Shown here one piece after another: positions 47,701 to 61,000 of a stretch of DNA of 64,000 bases (position 1 is its first letter; each line of letters starts with the position of its first letter). The notes beneath the pieces are model-generated. The model saw only the letters and a program-made list of their open reading frames with translations, was not told where the DNA came from and ran no database searches. The stretch is taken from positions 36,551,634 to 36,615,633 of the forward strand of contig NC_092459.1 in assembly GCF_047495875.1 (NCBI RefSeq). Reading direction: 5' to 3'. The position numbers were made by a program, and so were the translations under genes. This stretch comes from Pithys albifrons albifrons. Lineage: Eukaryota > Chordata > Aves > Passeriformes > Thamnophilidae.

Positions 47701-50445
47701 GGCACGCATGTAGATATCTATTTAAAACATTTTTAGCATGGGGATCTAGCCATCTGATTCCTATTAACAGTAATGGGAACTGCATGGCTAAGTTAATTAC
47801 CATGTACTGTGCTGAACATTTATCACTTAGTACCTTCCCTTTGTTTTCCCTTTAAGATGCTTTCAAGTATTTCTGAAATTAGTGCACTTCCCTGGTTAGT
47901 GGAACTGGATATGGGTCACTAAAAATCCTGCTTATATTGATTTGTATTTGTTGTTGTGTTCAGTGACAGAAATGAAAAACCTTACCTGGTATTGCATGGC
48001 TTCAGCAATTGACTTCAAGTCCTTCATTTTGACGTTGCTGCAGATTCATCCACAAAGAAACAAAGGAACAGAGTGAGTTGGATGTAGGGTATCACCCCAG
48101 GACTTTCACATAAGGACTCTCACTGAGAGTATCATAGCACCTCTCAAGTGCCCACTATGTACCCAAGTGAGAATACAAATGAGCCTGAGCATAACTCTAG
48201 TATAGCTGACACAAATATCTCCCTTCTGTCTGCTGCCCTCACTGACATGTGCAAATAAAGTTGGGGAATGGATGAATTCAAGAGGGTAAAGGCAGGTTTA
48301 GCAGTGATGGGAATAACTGGCACAGGCCACAGACACTTGGAAAAATCAATACCGCAGCAGTAGTTAAGTTTGTGTGTGGTCTTGACATCTTAACACATGC
48401 ATTTTTGCTTGAGGAGGTGGTACTTTTTGACAGAAGAGTTTTTGTCTTCTTTGTCTCACAGAGACTTTGTCCTTTCCATTTACATAAGGCTCTACTTAGT
48501 ATGACCTACATTTTCATTTTGTCACTGTAAAGAGAGAACAGAATTTCTATGAAAATGGTTAAAGGAAGCAAAGAAAAAAAATGTCACACCATGTTTTATT
48601 TTAATTTCAAAACAGAGAAATTATTCTATTTTTCTTTGCAAACTATTTTTAAAAAAAGTAAAAAATGAACAAAATTAGTAAAAATGCTTATCAGCTCATT
48701 CAGAAATTATTTTATTTGACTAATTCTAGTTCAAATCTTCCCAGACATGCCGGCAAAAATGTATGATGGTAAGATAACCTAATTAAAATGAAGAGCTGGG
48801 AGTAGAATACTAGGTGGGTGAAGAGAGGGGGTAAAAACTCTCCCTGAAGTAGCTGACAACTTCCCTAGAAGAAGCAGCAGCAATGAGAGGAGAAGGCTGT
48901 ATGGATCAAAGGTAAGTATTACATTTTATTTTTATGCTATTTGAGCAGCTTGCCATTGTATTTTATATGCAAAGCAGGTGATCTCTTACTTCTGCTAGTC
49001 TTGCATATTCTGTTGTCTATGCCTAAATGTGGATTGTCAGAAGTTCAGCATCAGGAAGAATACCTAGCAGCACAGGTTTTCACTTCCTCCAGATACATTT
49101 GTCTCCCATTTGCTTATCTATCAACCAGAAAATACAGATATAATATAAAACAACTGGCCTCTGTTGAGGTTAATATTCTGTGGTTAGCTTCAAACTAGCA
49201 TCTAACAGTATTACAACTTCTGTCTGGTTCTGTTGAACTTCATATGTCTCTAATTAAGATACACACATAAAAGGTTGTAAAGGCCCTAATAAAAAATACA
49301 TTTAAAACAGTTATTGTCATCACAACTGATAATTTCACACAAGAGAGCTTTCTCTTGCTGCAGTTTGAAAGCATTCCGAATAGCAAGAAACATTCAAATT
49401 TAAGTTAAATGAAAGATTTTGTGTTTGGAAAACGTACTTCATACTGAGACACTTCATATTCATCTACTTATTTTGCTGAAGAGGAGACTAATGGATGGTT
49501 TGATTGCGGTCTGTGAGTGCCTACCTGAGGAACAGGTTTCTCTTAGCTAGTTCTTTAATCTATCCTTAAAAAATCTGTAATGAGATTCATCAATTAGAAG
49601 CTGAGGCATGACAAATTTAGATTTGAAGCACAGAAATAATTTTTAACACTGATGGTAGTTAAACATAGACATAACTTACCTAGGAATGTGGTTGATTCTC
49701 TACCATTTGGATACTCTATTTTAGGGTTGAATGTCCCTCTGGAACATATGCCACAGTTCAAACAGTAATTTCTGAGAGATTTCTGTGGTGATCCTCTGCT
49801 GAAGGTAAAACATAATAATCTTTTGATGATGGCTTTCCAACTAGAAATTTATGAATTTTAACAAGACTGTAAAAACACAAACTGAGTATTAACAGCTCTT
49901 AATGCCTACCTGAGACCACAGAAAACATGAAAATTTAGTTCTGATATACAAACAGCATATTTTAATAAAGGAGTGATGATTCACAAGTTCATAACTGTGG
50001 AAATGTCAGCTCTTCACCCCCTATGGAACAAGTAAAAAAGGAAAAGAACATTCATATTGAAAATTTTTAAAATCTGTCTCAAGCAGTGGGTCATTAAAGT
50101 CCCATCTAAGTACAGGTTAGGGAATTCAATTATATGTACCAACCGGAATAAAAATCCTTGTGCCACATCAGATTGCTGGGCACTTAGGTTTCAGCATGGC
50201 TTCTTGAAAAACTCCTGAAATCCTCTTTCTAATACCTAAATCACAACAGAATTATTCTTTTTTTCCCTTCCAGCCACCTGGCCTATCGGTTATGATGTAT
50301 TTCTGTGGAATCCTGTATCTTTGCCAGTCAGGCCAGATGCTCATTTACAGTGGAACTGATGTGAAGATGAAGAGCTCTTTGACAGAAGTGTGTACCAGTG
50401 CTTGACATTGCCAAATAATAAGTGCCAAAAAAGCTTTATTTGTTT
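41725..50445. other. Unique sequence with exon-like segments but no established gene
   Basis: No gene is established. Exon-like segments occur at 42626-42835 plus 42914-43022 (plus strand, phase-consistent), 47986-48037 (minus) and 49680-49798 (minus). All are described as findings because splice-site and open-frame inspection alone does not prove them. No repeat family is recognised. Longer frames, for example 122 codons at 44836-45204 on the minus strand, lack domains. Confidence 0.6.
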
Positions 50446-51425
50446 AATCGTAGAATGGTTTGGGTTGTAAAGGGTCTTAAATATCATCTAGTTCCAACCC
50501 CTCTGCCATGGCCAGAGACACCTTCCACTAGGTTGTGTTGCTCAGGGGTGCATCCAACCTGGCATTCAAACCTCTCAGGGATGAGGCATACACAGCTTCA
50601 CTGGGCAACATGTTCCAGAGCCTCACCATCCTCTGAGTAAGGTATTTCTTCCTGACATCTAATCTAAATCTCTCATCTTTTACTTTAAAACTGTTCCCGT
50701 TTGTTCTATTTACTATCTGCCTGTGTAAAAAAACATTCTTCCTCTTTTCTAAAGCCCCCTTTAGGTACTGGAAGGCTGCTATAAGTTTTCCCAGGACCTT
50801 CCTTCTCCAGACTGAACAATCGCAATTTTCTGACCATCTTCACGTCCCTCCTCTGGACTCACTCCAACAAGTCCATGACCTTCTTTTCTTGTGTTGGGAT
50901 CTCAGAGAGAGATGTAGTACTCAAGCTGAGGCTGAATCACCTTCCTCAACCTGCTAGTCACATTTCTTGTGGTGAAGCCCAGGGTATGGTTGGCTTTCCG
51001 GGATGCAAATACTCAATGTTGGCTAATGTCCAGCTTTTTGTCCACTAGAACCCCTGAGTCCTTCCCTGTAGGGCTGCTCTCAATCAGTTCTTCTCCCAGT
51101 CTTTACTCTTGTGTGGGTTTGTCCCAACCCAGTGCAGTACCTTGCTCTTAGACTTGTTTCTTCTCAAATTTGTGCAGGTCCCCCCGGATGGCATCGCTTC
51201 CTTGTGTTGTGTCAACTTCACCACTCACCTTTGTGTCATCTGCAAACTTGCTGAGGATGCTTTTGATCTCACTGTCTGTATCATTGATAAAGAGCATCTG
51301 AGCATCACCAGTCATCACTGTCCTCCACCCGGCCATAGAGCCATCAACTACAACTCTGGCTACATCCATCCAGACAATTCCTTATCCACAGAATAGTCCA
51401 CCCTTCAAATCCATGTGTATTAAAT
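50446..51425 (-). mobile_element. CR1 LINE, longest copy, with decayed reverse-transcriptase segment
   Basis: The plus strand begins 'aatcgtagaatggtttgggt' and passes through all standard blocks of the reverse-complemented CR1 3' half up to 'ccttatccacagaatagtcc' near 51395. On the minus strand a frame at 51369-51148 retains the catalytic YxDD-type motif of the CR1 reverse transcriptase as FADD (codons at 51246-51235), in the context SKFADDTKVSG. A deletion has removed part of the segment before it, near 51300, and frameshifts disable the remainder. The copy is 5'-truncated and inactive. It has fewer substitutions in the 3' UTR than the 29.8-kb scrap and so is probably younger. Confidence 0.96.
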
Positions 51426-54400
51426 CACCACATCCACTCTATGCCTGATGACTTAAAAAGTCACCTAGTCAGTGACTTTTTCTGGACTATTTCTGCAAAT
51501 TAGTTGTAAATTATGAATGTATGAGCCACCTTCATTTTTATTTGGCAGTTTTTAGATCTCCCAGAGGGTTTTCTCTTCTTTTGGGAACCCACGTATATAA
51601 TTTAAAGAACCTTAGAAATTCTGCTTGCTTTGAAATTAAACCAAGTAAGCTTGTGAATCTCTCTGAAGGATCTGGCTTTTTTCAGATAAGAAAATATCAC
51701 AGGAATTATATACTTAAGGCACAAACAATTATATTGTCAGTGGTCATAGTTTTGAACTGAAGTGGAAGAGTCAAACTGTGCAAGTTATTTGTGGATGTTA
51801 AAAGCTTTTATTCATCATTGGCCTATTTTTTGTAAAATCGCTGCCACTTCTTATTCACCTTGCCATTGCTTTCTACAACCAATAATGGGACACTCTCCCA
51901 TAAGACATAAGGGAATCACTTAGCATTTCATTTAATCAATGCCATTTTAAATGTGGAAGGAAAAGGCAGATTCCTCAATTTAAGTTTTATAAAGACTGTC
52001 AACATTAGGATGAACAAAGCAAAGAAAGAAACAGGAATTGAAGAAGAGCTGGTAAAGAGAGGTGACAGAAAGGCAAAGGTAATTTGTGTTTTATGGATGA
52101 AATTAAAAGAAATATTGTGGAAACAGAAAGCGTCTTTAGTATGAACTGAACCTGTGTTTAGGTGATAGCTGAAAGATAAATATAATGTGGAATTTGACAC
52201 GGATACACAGATGCCTGAGTAGCTTCTGGAATCACTTCTCTTTCAGTATTCATCACATACATCACAATGGAGCTGTTTGAGGGGCATAAATAAATGTGAC
52301 TCATAAATTTAACTGTGTTAGGCTAACAAGTTGTACTAAGCTAAATAAAATAAGGAGAGAAACCTGTTAAACACAAAGCGCAGTAGTACTACACAAGAAA
52401 TGAAATATGACTCATGTCCCCAGCTAGAAGAGCACTTGTGGCTTATCTTCACATGTTATTTGGTAACAGGTAACAGAGCTTAGAGCAGGCATCTGCTATG
52501 CCGGGATATAAAGCACTGCAAAACCAAGTAGTGTAGTTGTATTTCCAAAACAAACAACAAAGACACATTTCCATTATATTTCCCTTGTCTCCCTCTTGTT
52601 TAATTTCTGTGCTTTCTAAAGGAGGCAGAACCCAAAACATTTACCAGAGTCGTAGCAAAGTTCAGCTGCAAGCTTGGATTGTGTCCAGCAATACAGACTT
52701 GAGCACATTGTTTCATTTCTCTTTTCCTTGATTCTCACATAGCCACTGACTTTACAGATTTTTTTTCTTACAAGTCATTGGTTGAAATGTACAAACTGCA
52801 ACTGGAAGGGGGACCAAAACTTAGGAATCTCACAGTGTCATTTTTGAGTTATTGGAGAACTGTAATGCATAAGTAGGATGATTTATGTGGGCATAGTCCA
52901 GTGATGAGAAGACATCAAGACTTCTGGCTGTGCTCCTGTTCAGATGTTACATCACAATTTAGTGTGCAGCTCATGAACAACTTTAAATGAGAGAGATAGT
53001 AATTTATAGAAGATGAAAATCACAGGTCAGTGTGATGGTCATTCAGATGTGGTGCTCTTCACAGAAGCTCAGACATTGCTTGGCCAAAACAGAGGGCTGC
53101 TAGAGGAGGCAGGATGCTCTGCTCTGCCCCCACCCACCTTACCCTGCCCACTCCTGCAACTAAAAGAGCCTGCCTTAACAAGACTGTAAAACTGTCCTAT
53201 CCCTTGCTTACATGAACTTGATAATCGACAGCCTTTCCTTAATAATTGAACTGACCTGCCACCCTGTTACACTTTGCATTGAACTTGAGGTTAAGTAAGA
53301 TATGCTCAATCTAACAGTGAGTGTTGAATAGTGTGTGGGAAACTAGACAAATGTCCAGGGAGTTTTTTGAGTTTGGGTTCTGCGTGCATGTGTGTGTATG
53401 TGTCTAGACATTAGCACTTGAACAGAATTTAAGTACTTACTGCCATTGTTTCTCCTATAGAAATCTACTCTTGGAGAGATTAGTTCTTGGAATTTCCAGT
53501 CCTTGATCTTTGAAGAGATTCCCTTCATTTACTAGGGCTTTACAGAGTGTCAGATATCTAGTCTTTAACCTTAGCTCAAACCAGAATTTTAAATGTGCAG
53601 AAGCTTAAAATGGTTTGTAGATCCAGCCCTGCACCATTTTTTGTGAAAGAAGAATTACATTAAGATCTGCTTTGTAACAGGCCAGTGACTTTTGCTTTAG
53701 CCCTATAAGGCCTGCCTCTGCTTCTTTTCAAAAAGAAAGCTAAGCTTGAAAAGACTCTCTTTGTTCTAATGAAAATTTGGCTTGAAAAACAACTGTAGAT
53801 TTTGGCCCAGTGGGGGGAAAAAAAAGCAATCACCCTTGAATATTTTGCAAATTGCAAGGAAAAGATTTTCTGTTGGAAGGGATTTTTTAAAATATTTTCC
53901 CTGAAATAAAACCAAAGTATAGTTAATTTTTTATTGCTCCGACACTCAGAGTATATGATTTTGTTTTGCTTTTTTTGTTACAATGAGCCTTTACCTTTAA
54001 TCCTTACTGTGATTATATTTATTATTTTATTGTTTTGCCTGGTTATTATTTGTTTTGCATATTTCCTGTTATTTGCTTACTCTACTTGGAATCCTTTCTA
54101 ACTGCAGTGTTTTCATAATCCATGAATTGATACACCCACCTGCATATTTCAGAATCTTATGTACTATGCCTTATTTAAACTACCTGCAGAAGTATTTTGC
54201 ATACATTTCAGTCAAAAAGTCCTGGTCAGTCAGATGATAGAGAGTAGAAATATCACTAGTCATCTTCCGACCATCTTCTCTTAGTAATTGTTAATGATAA
54301 GGGATTGAAAATGAAATTAAAATTCTTTTGTAATGTCATTATCTTGGAAGTGATTTTATAGCCTGTTGAGAATGAAATGTTGAACTACAGCACAGTGTAC

Positions 54401-56449
54401 AAAATAATTCCTGTTTTAATACATTTTTATGGCCCTCAGAGGAGCAGAAGCACAGCTCAGCTCAGAATTAGCCTGTGTATTACTCAGCTTTCCAGGTCTC
54501 TAATTCAAAATGAAAATTAAACAATATTCTTTTTACCAGAGTAGTTTATCCAGAACAGCTAAGAAAATAATTTTTCATTTTGAAGGGCTTTTACTCAAAC
54601 CCTTTCAAGGTGTTTTTTAATTGTTTAATCCCAAAATTGAAAACCCATAATCCTCTGTAATAAAATATTTGGAGCTCCCATGCATTAATTGCATTGCCGC
54701 CCATTACAGCTGATATGCACTAGTTAAAAGCACTGATGCTGCACTTAAAAGCATAATGTCTGAAATAAAACTCACATGGTATCCAAACCTAATGAATTTT
54801 TCAAGAGGTTCTGCTAGACTTTCAGGTATCTGTACAAATAAAACATTAGTATTTTAGGATTATTCAGATAATTCCACTATTAAATCCTAATGAATAGTAG
54901 AAATCACATGTTTGGTTAACCAAGTTTCTGACCTCTGCAGCAGATGTAACATCAGACATCAGTGGACTTGATGATGAGATCACTACAGAGAGCAAGAAAC
55001 CAAATCCCTATAGTCCCTTGCAAGTGGCACATCAGAGATTCTTGTGCATGCGATGGCTCTGCCTCTGATTTCTCCAGCATATAACCCTGCAGTGCCCTCT
55101 GGCATGCTGCATTGGCTTCTCTGTCCTTGCCCCACAGCCTGTGGCAGCAACAGGACCAAGGTTTAGGAGCCCGCTTGAGTATTATCCATGCTGGCAGAGG
55201 AACCTAAGAAATACTCACTGGCTGATGCTAGTCTGCCTTCTCAGCTTGGGGAAACCATGGAGAGAACCATAACTAATGTCCTGCCTCCTTAGTATATGCT
55301 GAATACAGCAGAAAATTCAACTTGTTTGCTGCACACTAATTCCTTCTTCCTTCCTTCTGTGATTTTTTTCCTCCTCTCTTTTGGTTTGTTTGCTCATTTT
55401 GGATATTCCTTTTAATTACTTTGAAATGAATGAAGTCACCATTCTTTTGAAACAAATGTATATATTGCACAATCCATAACATTTGCGTTCTCTGCTGAAT
55501 GCAGCATTTTCAGTGTCAGCTCCAGCAGCAGTATCTGCTGCATTTGAAGTCTTTGAAGTCCCCACAACTCAGGCTGAAGGCATTCAAAAAGGAGAAAGTA
55601 GCAGGCTGGCAGAGGCAAGGGGAAGAGGAAGGTTTTTTTCTTTAGGTATAGACACTCTTTACAGTGTGAACTGTAGAATTAGAACACTTACAAAAGCCCA
55701 TTGATTTTCCCTTCAAAAGAAGCTTCAGCCTAAGCCAGGGTTATCTGAAAGCCTTCTTAGGTAACAGACAAAGTGTGACCTGATGAGGGTGGAACTGCAA
55801 GTGCCCATTTTGGGGGGTAAAAAGGAAAGAGAATGGATTTTCTATAGAGCTTATTTCCACTGTTTTAAAATATTCTGGGTAGGGATCACAATGACTCTAT
55901 ATTCTGGGGGAAAGCCATGAACAGAAATGTGCTATTAAAACAGATTGTAATTTGCACAACATTATACTGCAAATTTGTCTTGCTATTCAATTCCTCAAGA
56001 CAGAGAGGGGTGTGGTTAGCTCAAAAAAGCCCCAGATGCACAAGGGTCTACTGAGCAGCTTTATTAGGAAAATGATATTTTTCAGAACCATGCTGGGGGT
56101 GAGAGGTTTGACAGAGTGAAAGGCAACGAGTGGAAGCCATGAGGTGTTCAGCTAATGCCACAGATTGCAACCAAGGGGAAGATACAGTGCAAGAGGAAGA
56201 TACGAAGACAAGCTCTCATTGTCTTTGGCCATATCTGGTCTGGTATCAGAGGCATGGTACATATGACATGGAGCTTCTACAGTTAATAAACCCAGCAGAG
56301 ATGATTATTTCCTTAGATGTGACAACGTACTAACGTGGTTGCATTGTTCCTGGACCCTTGATACACACTATAGGAGATGTGCATAACATACCAAGTTCAT
56401 GGACATTTCTCAGCCTGTCAATGCAAAAGGCTTGACAGTTGCTAAAAAA

Positions 56450-56546
56450 TGTATCTATATTTATATACACATATATACATACATATACACACATATATAT
56501 AAATAAACAAACAAACAAACAAGTAAATAAATAAATAAATAGATAA
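56450..56546. repeat. AT-rich compound simple repeat
   Basis: An irregular (TA/CA)n stretch (ATATACACATATATACATAC) passes into (CAAA)n and then (TAAA)n near 56505-56546. Minus-strand frames rich in Tyr, Val, Ile and Cys across it are by-products. Confidence 0.9.
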
Positions 56547-57990
56547 AATTTAGGGCAATATTCTTGAAATAAATTCTGAGAGATTGGAGATGTACTGATT
56601 TATTCCAAAATACCAGCTTGATATTTTCAGTCAGAGGAGGACTAGAAAGATTTTTAATATTGACACCATCACATTTGGAGATGAAAAACTGATATTTTGG
56701 AAGAACTAACTGCAAATCCCACTGGGAAAAATATCAGGTTGCATCTGTCAAAATGTTTCTTTTAGCTCAAATCAAGAGCTTTTATGTGATTTTTCCCATT
56801 TAGAAACTTATTTGTCTGTTAATTCAGTTATCTCCTAAAAGACATTTTACCAAGAAAAGACACTTTCATGATTCTGAAAATCTCAAAATAGAATTTAGTG
56901 AAAATTCCAAGCCTTTTAAAAAGGGTAATGAAAAAGGGTAATTTCTGAGGAATTATGTCAGGAAAAGCTGGGGTTAGCTTAAGTGGTGCTTTATAAGAAT
57001 TCCTTTGTTTCTGGAAAAACTGCAATGTGCTTTAGGGGAAGTTGAAAGCAAGCTACCAGTTAGAATGGACACTGGAACAGGGTCCTTAAGTCACTACGGA
57101 GCATGCCTTTAAGTGTAGGCTGTGTTACTTATCACCATGAGTAATTGCATTCAGGAGGTAAAAGACAATATGATCCAAGAAATTGACTGTTGGATACATT
57201 CTCAGGCAGAAAGAGACTTTGGTTACTAAGGGCAAAAATAAGAACAGTTTAACTGTCTCTGCTATAAAAAATGATGGCAAAAGCAACTCAGAAAACTTGC
57301 CTGATAAGTGTATGGGAGTTTACTCAAATATGCTCACTCGTATTTCTTTTCTATGTTAGTGTCATATAACAGGAAGGAGAGAAATCTTTATACACATTAT
57401 CTCTGGAGCACTGTTCTATTAATAGGAAAAGACTAGAGCATCACAGAAAATAATTTTTCTCTACCTTCTGTTACCATATGTGATGATACATGCTGTATCT
57501 CTGGATGTGTGTTACTCCTTTGGATGAAAATACAGCAGTGAATAATAAAAGTTATGCTAGGCTTGTGCAATGAAACTGTTTTTCTCCAAGGTTAGGAGTG
57601 CTGAACTTAATGCTTTTAAAAATGGAGTATCTCAGTTTTTAGAAGTATAATAAATATAGGAAATATTCCCTAACCCTACAGTTAGGAAACCACACCCTTC
57701 TCTTTACCAATGAAAATTAATCCTCCTTTGTGTATTTACTAGTGCTTTTCTAGCATGATGGCTAAACATTGCATGTAATGGACCTTTTATCTATCACTTA
57801 ATTTGAGAAACTGCTTTGCAGTTGAATACTTCTCTTACTGTCACTCCATTTGGAAGCCTGTTGTATACATTTATTTTCTTAATTTTCCCCCATCCTTTCC
57901 ATCTTTAATCCCTTAAATAACGAAGTAATTAATTCCAGCACTTAAGGTTTTTACTCCTGCCTGTATGCTTTATATATGCTATCTCTATGC

Positions 57991-58026
57991 TTTTTTTGGT
58001 TTTTTTTGTTTGTTTGTTTGTTTTTA
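57991..58026. repeat. (TTTG)n / T-rich stretch
   Basis: T7-GG-T8 followed by four GTTT units. No gene context is visible. Confidence 0.85.
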
Positions 58027-61000
58027 TCACAGCTTTTACTAACTCGAATCTTCTGTCATCTAATTCCCTTTCTAAGAAAATCTTTTGTTTTAATGTGATG
58101 ATGCAGATTTAACCCTGTTTCTGAGGCACAGTGAGAAAACAGAGAAGGACTTCACGGACCCATGGGTAAATTCTGCCATTTTTAGTTTTCTGCAGTGGCC
58201 CACTCAGCTTCTAATATTCATAATTTCTACATTTGACATTTGTTTTGATCTACCTGGATTTGAACAAAATTAGTCAGTTGGCTGTGAGAAACCTGCTTAA
58301 TGAGTTTTAACTTGTTATCCACTATCTGCAGCATGTGTTTTAATTTGCAGCTTTTGATCCATCCTCTAACTAGTGGCTCATCTTGAAGGACAAAAGCATC
58401 ATGAGTGAAAGGTAATCCATGTCTGCAGAAGTAGATGAGGACAGTTGCTGCTCTCAGAAGGGAGGTTCTCTTTGTATCTTTCCAAAGCCACTGCCATTGC
58501 TAGAACTGACATCACTACACTGGCTTTGTAATATGAATTCATATTGGTTTTAACAGGCCCTTTTGGTTGTTACCACTACCTTGGCATGTTTACATGTATT
58601 GCCTACCATACACATTCCAGTACAGATACCAGAGGTTAACAGAAGTATCAGACACATGTTTTGCGACAGAACTCCAGGAATGACAAGGTGGGAACATGAA
58701 TATTTTCAGTTTATAATCACAAGTAAAGACAGGAAATTGGCTTCCTTTGAATAGTCTTGTTAAAAAAAATATGTCCTTTTAATGTAATAGAAAACAATCT
58801 TTCAGGTACTGTTTGTGCATGAAACAATATTTTTATTAGCACCTCACCCATTTTTCTTTGTTTTCTTGCAGGGTTGTTTTTTAAAGTAATGAATCATCCA
58901 TTATGTTCTAGAACAGAAACTAGCCTTTTGGCCAAACTAAACGTGTGCAGCTTTTGTTCAGCCTGTCAATTGCAAAAAGAATTAGTGTCATGTGGAAAAA
59001 TAATTATTACTTTCCTTCCTGCTCACATGATATTAAGAGGAATAAGAACTGGCAGGCTTCTTGAGCACACTGAATTTTCCTTGTTCCTAAAATCTTAATG
59101 TTTTACATTCTGCATACTGCTGTGGTCTGAAGAAGCTGAGGTCTTTGATATCCATAACATTTATATTTACCATGCCATTTAATGGAGCTTGTTAGCCCTA
59201 TGAAATGAGGGATTTTTTTCAGAGATATGGCATGCTCACATTGATTTGAAGGCCTGCTTGTTGAGGTTCACCTCAGTTTTGAAGTTATGACCTCTTAATG
59301 CTGGGTTTATATCTCCTTAGTGTGCAAACTTAGCCTAACAGATGGTAAAAGTACAGTCATTCCAAAGACATTGTGTGTGCATCTGTTTTGATTATTGGGA
59401 TCCACATGACTGCTCAGGAGTTGCAAAAGCAAGAGCGGTTTTCAGATTTTCAACACCCAAGGTGACCAGTATGAAACTATCTTTCTTCAAACGTCTTTTA
59501 AACTTGAAATGAACAAACAATCATTTGTTATCACGTAAAATTAATGTGCGTCTCCAGTGGTGCTCCAAGTGGAAGTGAGATTTTTTTAGACTAAAACCCT
59601 TGTTCCCAGGCAGTGCCCTGGAGGAGTCAACCATTGATGTCATTCTAACTTATGAAATCCACCAACATTTTCAATCTGAGTTTTGATCTAATTGTTGTAA
59701 AAATGTCCTATACACTAAAAGCTACTGATGACCTTCAAAAGTAGCTAACAAAGGCTTGTTCTCTGCTTTAGTAGATTCAGTATTTCAACTACTTTTCAAA
59801 AAGGTACATTGGATTCTTCATATGATTGTGGTTGATGAAGCGGCTCTGAGGGATAGCTCTACTCTCATTTGTCCATGTGTTAATACAATATTTTTCTTCA
59901 ATAGCTAGACAATTTTTAAAAACCCCCAACCCCTATACATTTTCAGATTCCCTAGGGGTTTCTATTGCAATTTATGACCTTTTGTCCTCTTACATTTCAG
60001 TTTTGAGTGATTTTGCTCTTATAACTACTTTTATTGTACAATAAGGATTGATTGTTATTATCTTAAAAATATGCCAGTTCTTGCCAACTGTTCAGGAAAT
60101 CGTACTTCTAAGACTTCAACATTAATTGAAAGATTTCATATTTATTTAATAGTATGAGCTTATTCCTCCTATCCATATTGCTGGTGGTTCAATTGCTTCT
60201 ATGACACACATTTGGAAAGCTAAGAATCTTCTCTGTTCTGATTCTATGGAGCTCCATAATAAATGTCACCAAGTTGTAGCTCATCCTTGTAGAAATATCT
60301 TTGAAATTAGATAATGTTGAAGCAAGTTCTTCTAAAGTGATTTAAGATAAATTGTAGTAGGGATTAATTTGGGCCACTGTATGCAGGCTAACGTTTGGTT
60401 TGGGGAATTTCTGTCCTATGGATCATTTTAACCAATATGGTAGTTGACTATGACTTCTTCTCTTCCAGATTTGCAGACAATGGGAGTTATGATTAGGAGA
60501 AGATTTTGCCTTGGTTTTCCTTCCTTGCAATACTCTTCCCTCTTAGCACTTCAATGTGATGGGACGGGGAACAGTGCAACAAAATGCATCATCTTCTGTG
60601 TGTTAATCTAATACACCATATGGAGCTCCATGGTAAAGTTTAAAAACAAGATGGAAAGCAGGGATAGAAAGTAGAAGTACAGCAAAGGAGAAAATGTGTT
60701 TTAGATAGATCAGAAATGGATGGAGAGTCATTATTCTCTACAGGATCCATTTCAAAGCTGTATAGTAAAGTTAGGACACCCTGCTCACAAGTTCATGATA
60801 GATGATGAATAGTGTGGTCTTTACAGACTGACGCTGTGGAATCTGAGGCTTGGCACAGCCACAGAGGAAGCAGGAGGGCTGGAGGCATGTGTAGGAGCAA
60901 GTTTGGAGAAGCAGTAGCTTGATTAAAGTTGTCAGAGTTCCCATCACAGCCCCTTCTTTAACACGTGCTGAGCCTGATGCAAGTTTACTGACATGCACGC

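Noticed and set aside
51148..51369. 73-codon minus-strand frame with FADD motif as a gene
   Set aside because: It is the remnant of CR1 reverse transcriptase, truncated and frameshifted.
51953..52144. Plus-strand Lys/Glu-rich frame resembling a coiled coil
   Set aside because: Purine-rich DNA yields such frames by chance, and the donor GTAATT is poor.
53343..53528. Minus-strand frame starting MKGISSKIKDW with donor GCA|GTAAGT near 53435
   Set aside because: The donor is good, but the frame is preceded at once by a stop with no convincing acceptor. Kept only as a weak possibility.
56010..56120. Possible minus-strand LTR (AATAAAG followed by CTGCTCAGTAG)
   Set aside because: No TG/CA ends, no target-site duplication and no TATA box could be placed.
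57668..57692. CCCTAACCCTA next to TTAGG, as an interstitial telomere repeat
   Set aside because: Fewer than two telomeric units on one strand, which is too short to separate from chance.
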